A stretch of 64,000 nucleotides of DNA from contig OZ020249.1 of assembly GCA_963971285.1 (NCBI GenBank), positions 4,898,001 through 4,962,000 on the forward strand, written 5' to 3'. Made by a program: the position numbers and the translations under genes. The DNA comes from Astropecten irregularis (taxonomy: Eukaryota > Echinodermata > Asteroidea > Paxillosida > Astropectinidae). The notes beneath the pieces are model-generated. The model did no database searches and had not been told where the DNA came from. It saw nothing but the letters and a program-made list of their open reading frames with translations. Shown one piece after another: positions 10,397-21,115 of this stretch. Every line of letters starts with the position of its first letter. Position 1 is the first letter of the stretch.

Positions 10397-11172
10397 ATAA
10401 AAATAGAAAGCACGGATGTCTGACTTTCTTTTACAACTGTGACTATATTGAAAATGCAGTTTGGTTTTCGACATGCAAATAAGACAGCCACTTTCAATCA
10501 TAATTTGTCTACTGTCTAGGTCCGGGAACAACCCAGAAATGATCGGTCATACGACTGGCAAAATCAGATCATGGAAGGACTATAATAGAATATGCATTTA
10601 TAGCTACACTATTCTGATTGTTTACACCCCAAATGGAATCAAGTGGTACTTGTGTACGAGACTGATGGGTGATAGAGGATGCACTAAGTACCCTGTATAC
10701 CACAGATTCACCAGTCAGCCTGCCATTGAACCTGCTCTAAACGACCCTAAATCATCCATTTCGGCCAAACTTTTTAAAGAAACTAGCCAGCTATTATCAG
10801 GGTCCCTGACATTTCTTTATTACCCCTTTTGGCTGGTTACAAGCGAGGATATTGCCAGGGTTGACTCTGTTTATAAACATTTACAGGATGTAGGTTTTGT
10901 TTTATTGGGCTGGTTTTGTGTGCTTTGCTTTTTGACCATGAATACAAATTTGCCTTGACATAACTCAGTGGATGTGTGAAATCTGATTGATAAAAACTGT
11001 GTTGGCCCCTAATAACCAAGGACCCTCGTTTTTTGCTGTAGTGAGAAAGGGGCTTTTGACAAGCTGACCGTATATTCTTAAAACAGTGGCATTTTCCACA
11101 GTAGAGATATAGGCATATACTCTCATTGTGAACATTGCAAGATTGTGGTATCCTTAAGATTTGTGTACTTAA

Positions 11173-11250
11173 TAAAGATAATATCATACTTTGGTTTTGT
11201 CAAAGAAATGCAGATTCATGGGCAAAAATATCAAGACAGATATCGATATC
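11173..11250 (+). mobile_element. MITE family M1, truncated end
   Basis: It begins AAAGATAATATCATACTTTG and continues CAAAGAAATGCAGATTCATG and GGCAAAAATATCAAGACAGA, matching the right-end sequence of M1 in inverted orientation. It then stops matching at about 11250. Confidence 0.8.
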
Positions 11251-11659
11251 GGGTTGATTTCAACACGGATCGAAAAGGAGATAGTGTGAAAAGGCCTTTA
11301 CTCACACCAGCAACTTTTGTGATACTGTGTTACTGTGAGTAGTAAAAACTGTTTTGGGGATTGGCAAACTTTGCTAAAACGTATCATGCTAGTAAAGCTA
11401 CACCCAATGCATGCAGTTAGTTTTTGTAGAGATTGGCAACTATGGAATAGTGCTCTGTTGTTCACCTGTGCTGCACCAATCATCATTAGATTCCGTCACA
11501 TTGGCCTTCATAACTTGAGATTGGCAGTCAAGGCTCAGTCAGTATTCTAGATATATTCTCCCTCTAGACAAGAGCAGAAATCCTTGTCAAGGTTGTGACC
11601 ATTGTGGGATTATAACTACCATGCAATGGCAATCACCTAATATCAAAAGTAATTGGCCT

Positions 11660-11802
11660 GAGCTCTATTTCACGAAGCCCCACGATTGATCGCAACTCGA
11701 TGAAGGTAACCTATCGTATCCTACGTAGGGCTGCAATGCATTATATTATTAGTCCTGCATTTGATAGTAAGTTACGATGAATTTGGTGAAATCGATCCCT
11801 GG
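11660..11802. mobile_element. Fold-back MITE, subfamily G2
   Basis: The left part has ATTTCACGAAGCCCCACGAT and GATCGCAACTCGATGAAGG; the right part has GTAAGTTACGATGAATTTGG and TGAAATCGATCCCTGG. In the middle lies CCTACGTAGGG. Related copies are at 36588-36743 and 49697-49844, with a split copy at 59095/60561. The outer TTTCAC...GTGAAAT word pair is shared with subfamilies G1, G3 and G4. Confidence 0.8.
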
Positions 11803-12233
11803 TCACTTTTAATGACATACAAGGTGTGGCTGTTCCAATAGGCAGTGGTCACAATTCCCTTTCCCTACCTCCTTGAAATTTGGAAAATCCCTTTGAAAAG
11901 TATATTTTTAGAACTTTGGAGTTTTTTTTTTCAACTTTGCACAGATGCAATTATCTTTTGAAGTGAGGTGCTTTAGTTTGACTACTTTTAAACTCCTGTC
12001 ACATGACAAGCAGCTCTTCAACACCTCCTCACTCCCGTAGATCGGATAGCCCCACCCACAATATCCGCGCCCCAAATGTTTTGGTTTTTTTTTTTTAACC
12101 TGGAAGGAAAACTACAAATAAAACCAAACCATTCTGATGGTCTTTACTGTCTGAACTTATGCAAATTATTGTAACTTTTTTTAATTTTTGTAAAAATTAG
12201 GTATTTTTGTAACTTACAAAAGTAAAGTATTTT

Positions 12234-12360
12234 TATGTGGATCGGTTTGCGGAAACACCATTTTAGCATCTTTCGTCTTTTTGCACTTCTATTTCGTTCG
12301 CACTTCTTGTATTAAGGTCTCAACATTTCGACTAGCCTGCTCTAGTCATCATCAGGAGAC
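12234..12360 (-). mobile_element. Penelope-like end with near-intact hammerhead-like motif
   Basis: The block GGATCGGTTTG, AACACCAT, CACTTCTATTTCGTTCGCAC and GTCTCAAC is shared with 15636-15800, 48173-48320 and 60412-60513. On the minus strand 12316-12360 reads GTCTC, CTGATGA, T, GACTAG-AGCAGG-CTAGTC, GAAA, TGTT, GAGAC. GTCTC and GAGAC pair as helix I, GACTAG and CTAGTC as helix II, and CTGATGA and GAAA are the conserved hammerhead core. One extra base lies between CTGATGA and helix II. Hammerhead motifs are known in Penelope-like elements. Confidence 0.7.
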
Positions 12361-12814
12361 AAAGTATTTTTGTTATTCACGTCTTGGTTTTCAAAGTTCT
12401 CTTCGGGTTGTAAAATACCGGTTGGAATTCTGACTCTTGTCATTGACTAATTGGGCCTCTTTACCTCATCAGTCTTCATATTAATGTTGTCGAATACAAT
12501 GTGCAGTCACTGAACTATGTTAACAATGCTTCCCACGGGTACTGGATATTGTTGATCCTGTTCATCGAAATTAGATATAGTATGATCAGGATTGTCGGGT
12601 CGGGAAAGCATGATCAGGATTGTTAAGCATACTGTTCATCAATCATGTTAAGAGTTCGTTAACCCTTTGATGAACAAATTTGTAGTGATAAGTTCGGATG
12701 GGATTTTGAGGAAGACAGTAAACATACCAATGATATTTTGTGTGGATATATAGTGCTTACTGCCAGTTTGTAAAACTTAAATTTAGACTCAATGATGTGT
12801 GCAATTCATTCTAG

Positions 12815-13178
12815 CCAATACTTGGAGTTAGAAAGGCCTGAGGCCAGGCATGGTTCTAGAGCCAATCTTTTTTGGGGGGGCTAGAAGAGCCATTATTTTT
12901 GGGGGGCTAGATGACACAATATTTTGGGGGCTAGACCCTTCTTCTAACACTCGCTTCTGCTATGTCTTATTAGGAGTAGAAAAACATGCACTACACAACA
13001 CGTTTTTTATGTAATTGGCGCTTAATAACAGAAAAGATCCACTATTTTCCATTTTTTTTTCAATTGCATTTTTTGGGGGGCTAAACTAAATTTTTGGGGG
13101 GCTCAAGCCCCACCTAGCCCCTCCCTAGAACCGCCAGTGTCTGACGCATTTCGATCCTAACAGGATCTTCATCGAACG
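12815..13178 (-). mobile_element. Penelope-like end fragment, split by a MITE
   Basis: On the minus strand the right part reads GATGA, A, GATCC-TGTT-AGGATC, GAAATGCG, and continues past the inserted MITE with TCAGGCC and CTAACTCC. The core has TCGATGA in place of CTGATGA, so the ribozyme is probably degenerate. Confidence 0.65.
12838..13144. mobile_element. MITE (12842-13140) with CTGA target duplication
   Basis: The ends CCAGGCATGGTTCTAG and CTAGAACCGCCAGTGT are imperfect inverted repeats. The interior has runs of TTTTGGGGGGCTAG. CTGA occurs at 12838-12841 and 13141-13144. The flanks (GGAGTTAGAAAGGC on the left, CGCATTTCGATCC on the right) join into the block order seen uninterrupted in the inverse of 51060-51100. 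The MITE therefore inserted into an older Penelope-like fragment. Confidence 0.75.
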
Positions 13179-13718
13179 TTTATTACTTGTATTGACTACC
13201 ATTATTTTTCTTTAATTGAGACTCCGCTCAGTCTGCGCTGAACTTGTCTGCGGTGCAGCGTGGTGATAAAATCAAGCATGAGTTTAAGTTTGATGATCAT
13301 GAAAATATAAACAAGCCTTGAATGTACTGGAGACTACGGAGACCATGGCCTTTATAGGCTCCGGTCTTTGGCCTTGATACCCTCTTCAGTGTTACTATAT
13401 ACAGACATGTCCGTGTTTGTTGAAAACATCCCTTGCAATGTAAAAGTTGCCATACCAACTTTCAAACAAACTTCAGGGCCAAGTTTAATGTATAGCACGT
13501 CATCGGTCATGTTTTTTTGTTTTTTTGGAAGAGGTTGAGCATTTATTCCAATTATTCCATGGTAAACAATATCCTTCGGATGTTTTAATAGTTACATGAA
13601 AGATTCTTATTTTCATCAAAATGCTAACCTGGGGAAAAGGTATCATCCTTCTATTTTTCCTGCTCCGTCACTCAGTGACGACACTTTCAATCTACAGATA
13701 TACTGAAAATGTTACATT

Positions 13719-13865
13719 AATAGCACTGCGCACTTGCGCTAAAAATAGCACCGAACCTCAGACAAACATTGCAACCGGCCATGCAAACGTGTGGTGAGCT
13801 GAGCTGTATGTGTGCACGTGCATGCATGGTGTGACGTATGACGTCATTAGTGCGGAACGCTATTT
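13719..13865. mobile_element. MITE with AATAGCACTGCGCACT ends, ~147 bp
   Basis: The left end AATAGCACTGCGCACT pairs with the right AGTGCGGAACGCTATT. Inside are a TGACGTATGACGTCA word and CGTGCATGCATGG. A related element is at 26273-26443. Confidence 0.65.
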
Positions 13866-14390
13866 GCCAAACCTAATAGACATAAATCATACTCTTTTTT
13901 TTTTTTTTTAAAGTTGTGTGGCTTTGAAAAGAGCTTGTTAACTCAAAGTTACGGCCAGTATACTCTGGCTATCTTCAAAAGAAAGACAGCCAAGACCGTA
14001 GGCCTACACTCCGGAACGTCTAGTTTAAAACTAGCTCTTTTCAGAGCCTGAAAAGACTTAAGACTGATTTCAGACAGAATTTGGTTGATGAATGTTCACA
14101 AGCAGCGTGGAATCCTTTCATCTCATTCGAATACCATCTTCACTGTCAACTTGGCCCTTATAGCCTAGCTGATGGAGCTGTCATCCCATCCTGGGCTTAA
14201 TGACCCTCAGTATTAAATGACTCTGTCAAAACAATATAAGTCAATGACTGCTAGACGACTGGGTCATGAATCACTTGAAACCAAATCTGGCAGTCCAGCT
14301 GGGCCAAAAAATAATAATAATACAATGTAATACCAAAAATCATCACCTCGGTTTCTTTTACTGGGAAAGTGTCTGACAATTAGGCCTAAA

Positions 14391-14723
14391 AAAAAATTTG
14401 TTGGGTCGCCCTCAGCGACCGACCGTAAAATGGCAAAACTTTGGGTCGGGATTTTTCTTTTCTTTTTTTTTCTCTGAGTCCTAAAGTATAAAAACTCACA
14501 ATTTTTGACAGAAAATGTCAGATTTAGCAGTAAAAAAGCGTGTCTCCTCAAAACGAGACCGTTAATTTATAAGCCCTGGTGACCATACATCCTGTATTTA
14601 TTCTTAAATGTTTGAAAGTCTGCCAAAAAAAAAAAAAAAAAAAAAAAAAATCGACCGACCGACCCACCGACCCACCCAAAATTTTAATTTGAGGGCAACA
14701 CAAATTTTTTTTTTTTTAGGCCT
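14391..14723. mobile_element. MITE with TAGGCCTAAAAAAAAATTTG ends, ~333 bp
   Basis: The left end TAGGCCTAAAAAAAAATTTG and the right end CAAATTTTTTTTTTTTAGG are inverted repeats, followed inward by GGGTCGCCCTCA and TGAGGGCAAC. Inner arms repeat CGACCGACCG, and a run of about 29 A lies at 14623-14650. The minus-strand 95-aa ORF at 14264-14551 lies partly inside and is not coding. Confidence 0.7.
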
Positions 14724-14864
14724 TATGGTATTGGCACAGCTGTGCCCGGGCACTACTGATTCAGAACGTGGTTAATTTCATCAGCTGGTTGATCAGGAAT
14801 TAACCTATGGTAGTAAAATAAACTTTAGCTTAGCATCGAACTATTAGTGAATGTTTTTACACCA

Positions 14865-14937
14865 GGGGCTAATTTCACGAAGCACTAAGATTGATTGATC
14901 TTAGGTGTGAATTTGGTGAAATCCTGGTGTAGTTTGC
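14865..14937. mobile_element. Short G2-like fold-back fragment
   Basis: It runs from CCAGGGGCTAATTTCACGAA to TTTGGTGAAATCCTGG, with GATTGATTGATC between. This is a deleted relative of the subfamily at 11660. Confidence 0.6.
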
Positions 14938-15111
14938 AATGTTCATAAAATGCTTGTGCGACACTATCATGCATTTGACTAGCCCTTCAGAATGGCCTTT
15001 CACACAACAAAAAACCTCCTGGTTGTTCAGAGGTATGATTCTTGTAAATGTGATCCTTGTAAACGTGACTGACCTGTTCACACTGCAAGTAATTGAACTT
15101 CACCAAACCAG

Positions 15112-15328
15112 GGGCCTTTCTCAAAGTTCGTCTCCGGCTCCGGCTTTGTCTCTGTCGTCCATACTGAAAATATAGGTTTGTGGTTTTTCATTGAAGCTGA
15201 AGCTCTAGTTTTATTTTTCAAACCAAAGAATCTACTTCCGAACCACAGCCACAAGTCATATACACATTTTTTAAATGGATTCACGAAATGGAGCCAGAGC
15301 TCGAGCCGGAGCTGAACTTTGAACGCCC
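15112..15328. mobile_element. GGCTCCGGCTC fold-back MITE, diverged copy
   Basis: It starts GGGGCCTTTCTCAAAG then CTCCGGCTCCGGCT. It ends GAGCCAGAGCTCGAGC, CGGAGCTGAACTTTGA. The interior shares TGGTTTTTCATTGAAGCTG with the copies at 15937 and 16189 in inverted order. Confidence 0.6.
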
Positions 15329-15635
15329 GAGTGGTCCATCCATGGACCCAGTTTTGACCTTTCGACCTGTGATTTTATAGGCCAGAAGGACAGGAGAAAT
15401 GCAGCACCAAGAGAGAAAAAATGGTGAAACCATCGAGAGAGAAGCCCGACCAGAAATTCAAACTGGTTCCATGCTCTAGAGACCACTTGGTAATGTTTCT
15501 ACACAAACAATGCCCCTAGCGACCAACCAGTGGGAGCCAGTGATTGAATTGCTGAAAAATTATCCAGCATTTATATTAGCAATCACTTCATCAGTGTCGT
15601 TGAATGCAGTTTGTGCAGTGTAAATGAGGAATTGT

Positions 15636-15800
15636 GAAATCAAGAAAGATTTGAGGCTTTGCATGGTGACAATTGGTAGGTGGATCGGTTTGTGGAAACA
15701 CCATGTAAGAATCGTTCGTACTTTCGCACTTCTATTTCGTTCGCACTTCTCGTACGGGCTCAACGTTTCGACTAGCCTGCTCCAGTCCTCATCAGGAGAC
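15636..15800 (-). mobile_element. Penelope-like end with hammerhead-like motif, second copy
   Basis: This is the fuller version of the element at 12234. It has AAGATTTGAGGCTTTGCATG, GGATCGGTTTG and CACTTCTATTTCGTTCGCAC. On the minus strand at 15756-15800 it has CTGATGA, G, GACTGG-AGCAGG-CTAGTC, GAAACGTT. Helix II pairs with one G-U. Helix I is weaker here (GTCTC against GAGCC). The orientation is set by the ribozyme motif. Confidence 0.7.
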
Positions 15801-15936
15801 GATTGAAATGAGGGATGCGAGGTCCTTAATATAATGATTGCTTGGGATCCTGTTCTGTAAAGGAGCTTTGTGATTGGTGCACACTCGGGTGTGCGAGGAT
15901 TGTGAAATCAATATGTTTATAAATTGCAAATTATGC

Positions 15937-16178
15937 TAGGCCCTTTTCCAAACCTTGGCTCTGGCTCAGGCTCCGGCTCTGGCTTTATTTTGTGAATCCA
16001 TTCTAAAATGACGTGTATCAAAATAGAGGCTTTTGGCTACAGTTTGGAAGTAGATCATACTCATTTTGAACACGAAAACAGAGATTCAGTTTCAATGAAA
16101 AGCCATTTAACTTATGTTTTCAGCATATGGATGACATCACTGGAGCCTGAGCCAGAGCTGAGGTTTGGAAAAGGGCCA
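15937..16178. mobile_element. GGCTCCGGCTC fold-back MITE, copy 1
   Basis: The left TAGGCCCTTTTCCAAACCT with GGCTCTGGCTCAGGCTCC is mirrored on the right by GAGCCTGAGCCAGAGC and GGTTTGGAAAAGGGCC. The interior has AATAGAGGCTTTTGGCTAC. Confidence 0.8.
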
Positions 16179-16188
16179 TTATAGTGCG

Positions 16189-16411
16189 TTTACAAAACGG
16201 AGGCTCAGGCTCCAATTCAGGCTCCGGCTCTATTTGAATCCATTCTAACAGGTATCAAAATAGAGGCTTTTGGCTGCAGTTCTGAAGTAGATTTTCTAGT
16301 TTGAAAAGGAAAACAGAGCTTCAGCTTTAATGAAAAACCACAACCTATATTTTCAGCATATGGATGACAACGCCGGAGCCTGAGCCAGAGCCGAGATTTG
16401 GAAAAGGGCCC
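16189..16411. mobile_element. GGCTCCGGCTC fold-back MITE, copy 2 (adjacent)
   Basis: The left AAACGGAGGCTCAGGCTCC and the right GGAGCCTGAGCCAGAGCC with TTTGGAAAAGGGCCC share the interior of copy 1, including AATAGAGGCTTTTGGCTGC. Only about 10 bp separate the two copies. Its left end has lost the usual GGCCCTTTTCC start. Confidence 0.75.
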
Positions 16412-17052
16412 TAGTGTGCTTTCAGTCTTACATGTTGCCCTCTATTGACTGAGATCAGAAAGTTGCAGGCAAATGGTCTGCAGACTTTTGATATCAGATT
16501 TTGGATTCAGTTTGTGTTTGTTTTGTCGTCATTGTTTGAGGGCACTGTCATTAAAAGTTGTTGTCCAGCCCCGTGTGCAGGGTATCAAATTACCATCACA
16601 AATATTGAAATAATAAACCACAGGAAATATTGTAGTTTGCAGCCAAATTTGACAGATTACCAAAACAAATTTATACAGCTTTGGACCAAATTCAGTCGTG
16701 GGGTTTTGGTGTTGTGTGTTTTTTGTGTTGTTGATTGAGTCATTAAAATTCTGATCGACCCAACTATGTCTATTTGAAATGAAATTCCTATCACTTTGCT
16801 TGGAACTGTGGAATTTGTGATAAGGAATCCATTACAAGTCCGGCCGCAATCGAGTGACAAAGAGATAAGTCTTCCTGTTTCCAACCTTGAATTCAGTTCC
16901 TGATATGCTTGGAGTTGGACTTTTCGTGAACTTTTTTATCCTGGCAGCTGATTTGAACATGTAGATTAAATTAAAAAGAAATTTTTCCATTGTTTGTCTT
17001 TTCATGACCCTTGACATTCTCTTCTCCTCCTATTTTTTAATTTTTTTTTCAT

Positions 17053-17412
17053 TTAAAGGTTGTATCATACTTTGTTTTTTTTCAAAGAAATACAGATTCA
17101 TGGGCAAAAATATCAAGACAGACGCAGTCACAGTCATCTGTGAAAATTTCAGTCCCATACGGTGCCCACTTTTTGAGAAAGCAGTGAAAAAAGGCCACAG
17201 TATTTCTTATGTCTTTTCTCTTTTATTTTTGATCTTTTAAAAGAAAAAAAATTTGGTTGTTGTTTTACTAATTTCTGGATAAATACACCATTTCAGGCGG
17301 AAACATTTTAACAGTATGTTTCTACCATCACCATCTTCATACCCTGTAAGTTATACGTAAATCTGTGAACTTTTCTGTTTTGGTTTCTTGCCAAAGTATG
17401 ACACTACCTTTA
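17053..17412. mobile_element. MITE family M1, full-length copy (inverted relative to 8896)
   Basis: Starts TTAAAGGTTGTATCATAC and ends GTATGACACTACCTTTA. The interior order is the reverse complement of the copy at 8896, with the GATCTTTTAAAAG centre preserved. Confidence 0.9.
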
Positions 17413-18186
17413 TATTCCAATCATTGTCCTTCAGTTCACCTTGCTTAGGGGGTACATTAGGTCGTCAAGTTTTCACCAAGCGTCCGTCGGTTTATCTTAA
17501 ACTTTCTGGTTGATAAAACACCAGTCGTCAATTACGAACAGTTTTACGGAGATCTCCGTCATTGGACCGCAAGGAAAAGAAAACAAACCCACTGTCTGGA
17601 GGACAGTCTACAAAATGAGTAACTGTTAGAACTAAATGAGGATAATCGTGTCGTAAAAAAAATATAGGAACCGGTAAACATTTGTGTGGTCAAGGTGTTT
17701 GGACCGCTGGTACATTTTAAACTTGTTCCTTGAGCTTCGTCATTTTTTGTTTTTTACTAACCTTGCTTCTGGAACGTTTTTTTTGGGGGGGGACCTGCCT
17801 GGTATGGAGAGGATTGAGCTGTAAATTCTGAACAATTATGAAGGTTTATAACCTCCAGGAAGAAGGCAAGCCACTTAAAAGTCAGGGACAGGGTCTGGTG
17901 ATCAGCCCACCTCCCCCCAGGATAGCAACCCTGATCTTTACTTTTGGTTTGCCCTCAAGTAAAGAGGAACGACTGGATGTACAAGGATTTCAACCAGCCA
18001 TTTAATTACTGATCTTTGGCCTTGTGTATTGCTACAGTATAGACTTCTTTCTTTCCTTAATTGCTTGGTTGTAGGTCACGGTGTTCTATGAAAATTATCC
18101 CCCAGCCCCTCCTTCCCTCCCTCCCTCCTGTTTGGGCCATTAAAAATACTACCTGTCCTTAAAAGTTGAAGCAAACATTGTCCAGA

Positions 18187-18433
18187 CCAGGGACCAATTT
18201 CATAAAACTGTTAAGCACAAAAATTTGCTAAGCATGACATTTCTGTCTTAATAAAAACAAGGTTAACAACCAAATTTCCATGTGTTGTGTATCACTTGTG
18301 ATTGTTCTTTGACTGTTGTTCGCTGACCAGGAATATCGAAAGAAATTTTCAATGGTGGTTTGTTTTATTGGGCGAGACATTTTTGTGCTAAGCAATTTTT
18401 TGTGCTTAACAGTTTTATGAAATTGGCCCCTGG
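18187..18433. mobile_element. Fold-back MITE, subfamily G3
   Basis: Ends CCAGGGACCAATTTCATAAA and TTTATGAAATTGGCCCCTGG are inverted repeats, followed inward by GTTAAGCACAAAA and TTTTTGTGCTTAAC. The interior has TTCCATGTGTTGTGTATCAC and TGGTGGTTTGTTTTATTGG. Relatives: 35641-35870, 35911-36135 and 51841-52092. The 160-aa minus-strand ORF at 18228-18710 is largely this element. Confidence 0.85.
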
Positions 18434-18924
18434 TCTTGAGTGACCACTTAAAGAGTAATTCGTAAAATATCCCCCAGATACCATGGTCTGGAATTTTGGC
18501 CCTAAACTTGTAGGTCAGTTTGATACTGCAGTGCATGCTGCACAGGGACTGTGTATGGTTTATATAAAATAAATGCCCAGGCCAGAAACTCTTGACATTG
18601 CTTGTAAATTCATCTGTGTACATGTAAGCCGTCACTTCAGGCCAATCCCGGTATGCCACACATTTGATATTATTTTCTCTCAGATAAGCTTGGGAGGTCC
18701 GCAGGTCCAAGTTACAGTCAAAGTGACCTCAGTTGAGAAAAGGGGGATATTTTTCTGTGCAGGGCAGGAACTTGATTGAGGTATACAACAGAAAGCTAAT
18801 TTTGCCTTTTTTGTCTTTGGTCAATACCTTGAATTCTCAGTCGAAACATTTTAGCAGAATACAGTTATTTTTTATAAAACTTTTCAAAGCGCCCTTTACA
18901 GAGGGAAAATTGAGTCATTGCCCC

Positions 18925-19324
18925 TTTAGCCCTGTCCTCACTAGACTTTTTTTTGGGCAAAGTAACCGAGACTCTGGTTAGTTTACCCATTTTAAGTCCA
19001 GTGCGGACGTCTCAGGAAGTCTACCTCTCAGTTACTTTGCCCGAGCCGCGCGGGTATTTCTACCGGCCAACTTCTGCCCGGGTAGAATGCCCCAGACACT
19101 TTACCCGAGACGAATAGTCAGTGCGAGTGCAGTCAGTGCGAGTCAGGTACCTGCATGAGGCTTGTATTGTCAGCTCGGTAATTCTTCCGTGCGTGCACGG
19201 TTAAGTTACCCTCGAGTCAAAAGTCCAAGTGCGGACACCGGTAATATTTGCCTATTTTTCATTTACCCATTGGCTCGCTTAAATCCCCGGAAAAAAAAAC
19301 AATTCCAGTGCAGACAGGGCTTTA
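18925..19324. mobile_element. MITE with AGCCCTGTC ends, ~400 bp
   Basis: The left TTTAGCCCTGTCCTCACT and the right CCAGTGCAGACAGGGCTTTA form imperfect inverted repeats. Inner arms use GGGTAAA/TTTACCC and AAGTCCAGTGCGGAC/GTCCAAGTGCGGAC words. TTTA at both edges could be a target duplication. One copy was seen. Confidence 0.65.
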
Positions 19325-19505
19325 GACTACAAATTTCAGTCCTTCCTTGGTGAGAAACTTCCAAGAGATCCCACAGTGAACCCTTTTGCCACAAATGTTG
19401 TGCTGCTGCTGTCGTCAAGTTTCATGCCTAAGCACAGACAGCCAAGAACCATCGTAGCATTTCTCTATATGGCATGAAGTCTGGGGCTGGAATTTTGTGT
19501 TTGCC

Positions 19506-19804
19506 TTAAAGGTACAATACATGATTGGTAAAGGTCACAGGACTGCAGTCATACTTTGTCTCATCAATCATGTACATGAAATAATATACCTGTGAAAATT
19601 TGAGCTCAATCGGACATCTGAGTCACGAGAAAATAGCGAAAACCCGACTCGATTTTTCTTATAAAACATGAAGAGTAGTTTACTTTATGTTTGTTCCAAA
19701 AATCGTTTGGATGAATGACTGTTTGCACTGTTTACAAACATTTTCTGTCTCAAACTCAATATATTTTTGTTGGAGGCCTTGCAAATCCTATATGCTCCCT
19801 TTAA
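19506..19804. mobile_element. TTAA-flanked MITE family M2, copy 1
   Basis: Starts TTAAAGGTACAATACATGAT and ends ATCCTATATGCTCCCTTTAA. The interior has ACCTGTGAAAATTTGAGCTC and CTGTCTCAAACTCAATATA. The reverse complement of the same order occurs at 32848-33238, with 92 bp more. Confidence 0.8.
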
Positions 19805-20305
19805 GATTTCATAAAGGTCCTGAAAAGACAACCCCATGAAACACAGTGTATGCTTGGCCCCAAATTCAGCCATTTTCAAATAGTGCAACCTATTGTTTAC
19901 ACCACCTTTACAGCTTACGCTCAAACTGAATGAGCCAATCCATCTATTTCTGTACATTTTTCACAGAAGTGAAAAATTGGGTTTCTTTCTGTGTTACTCA
20001 AGAGGGAAATTCCATATTGCAAAATGCAGTATCCAGTGACGCAACTGCCTCACAATCCAGTCATGCTGTGTCTGAATTACTTTGAATTACTAAGTTAGGC
20101 TCTGGCTCTGGCTCTGGCTTGCAATTTTACAAACAAGTTTATGGAAGCTGCAGGTCTAGTCAGGTATAGGCCTACTAATTATGTGTGAGTTTAAGTCATA
20201 GCCAAATGATTTACACGTAGACATAGCCAGTACCAGTCTTTTACTAGCAATCTGTTGGATGGCCTAAAGACCAGATACCTTGTCCTGTATTCATAACGTT
20301 GTAAT

Positions 20306-20796
20306 GGGTACGTTCAGACAGCCTTGTATAAAATAAAACGAATTGAGTTAAACTGCTCGGCAACCGCGGGGTTAAGTCACAAGTTAAAAATCTGTTAAAA
20401 CAGATCGGTTTTATTTTTGGTTTTAAGAGGTCATGCACTTTACCTTGACCCCGTACTAGCTTCCAGTTATAAAATAAAGCGCACGGATTTATCTGTGTGT
20501 TGAATATAAACAAGCGCGCCACAACATGTGTTACGTAACCAGCTGCCAGGCTTCTCTGCACTGAAACAGGATGTCGGAAAGTTATTCTGTCCCAACAGTG
20601 TTTTAGCAGTAAACTCGATTGGTTTTAAGTGCTAAACCCTCCTTCCGAGCAGTTTTAACTTTGGTGTTTTAGCGGCGGATAAAACCGATCTGTTTTAGAT
20701 ATAAAACTGTTTTAGAGCGTCCAGACACATATTGCTAAAACCGATCGGGTTAAAACAGTTGTTTTAGTGAATTTAACACGCTGTCTGAACGTGTCC
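20306..20796. mobile_element. MITE with GGTACGTTCAGACAGC ends, ~490 bp
   Basis: The left GGTACGTTCAGACAGC and the right GCTGTCTGAACGTGTCC are inverted repeats. Inside are several inverted AAAACAGATCGGTTTTA / TAAAACCGATCTGTTTTA words, so the molecule can form multiple hairpins. The 105-aa minus-strand ORF at 20244 overlaps it and is not considered real. Confidence 0.7.
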
Positions 20797-21115
20797 TGTC
20801 TTCTTTCCCCTTCCTGTGTATTTATATACACAGAAGTGTTGCATTTCATCAGGATATTGCACCTGCCTAGGACTAGGAGTACAAGGTTCACACTCTCCAG
20901 TAGAGGAAGTCAAGGTGCTAGACTGTGTTTATGTGTTATTAATATGGATTAATTTACCATCTAAGGAAGTGGTACTCGGCCAGCTGCGGGAACATCCTTG
21001 TTGCCGGATTGAAACTGAAATTGAACGGTTTCTCAATCAGTTGTTTTGGTCGGATGACTCTTCTGGGATGAAGAGGGGGGATTTCCTTTTTCTTCCACGC
21101 ATGGTTTAAAGGTAA

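Noticed and set aside
10461-10958. 165-aa ORF after the SINE
   Set aside because: No domain recognised and no start or splice evidence beyond an open frame.
18228-18710. 160-aa minus-strand ORF
   Set aside because: About half of it is the G3 fold-back MITE; similar ORFs appear in other copies of that element.
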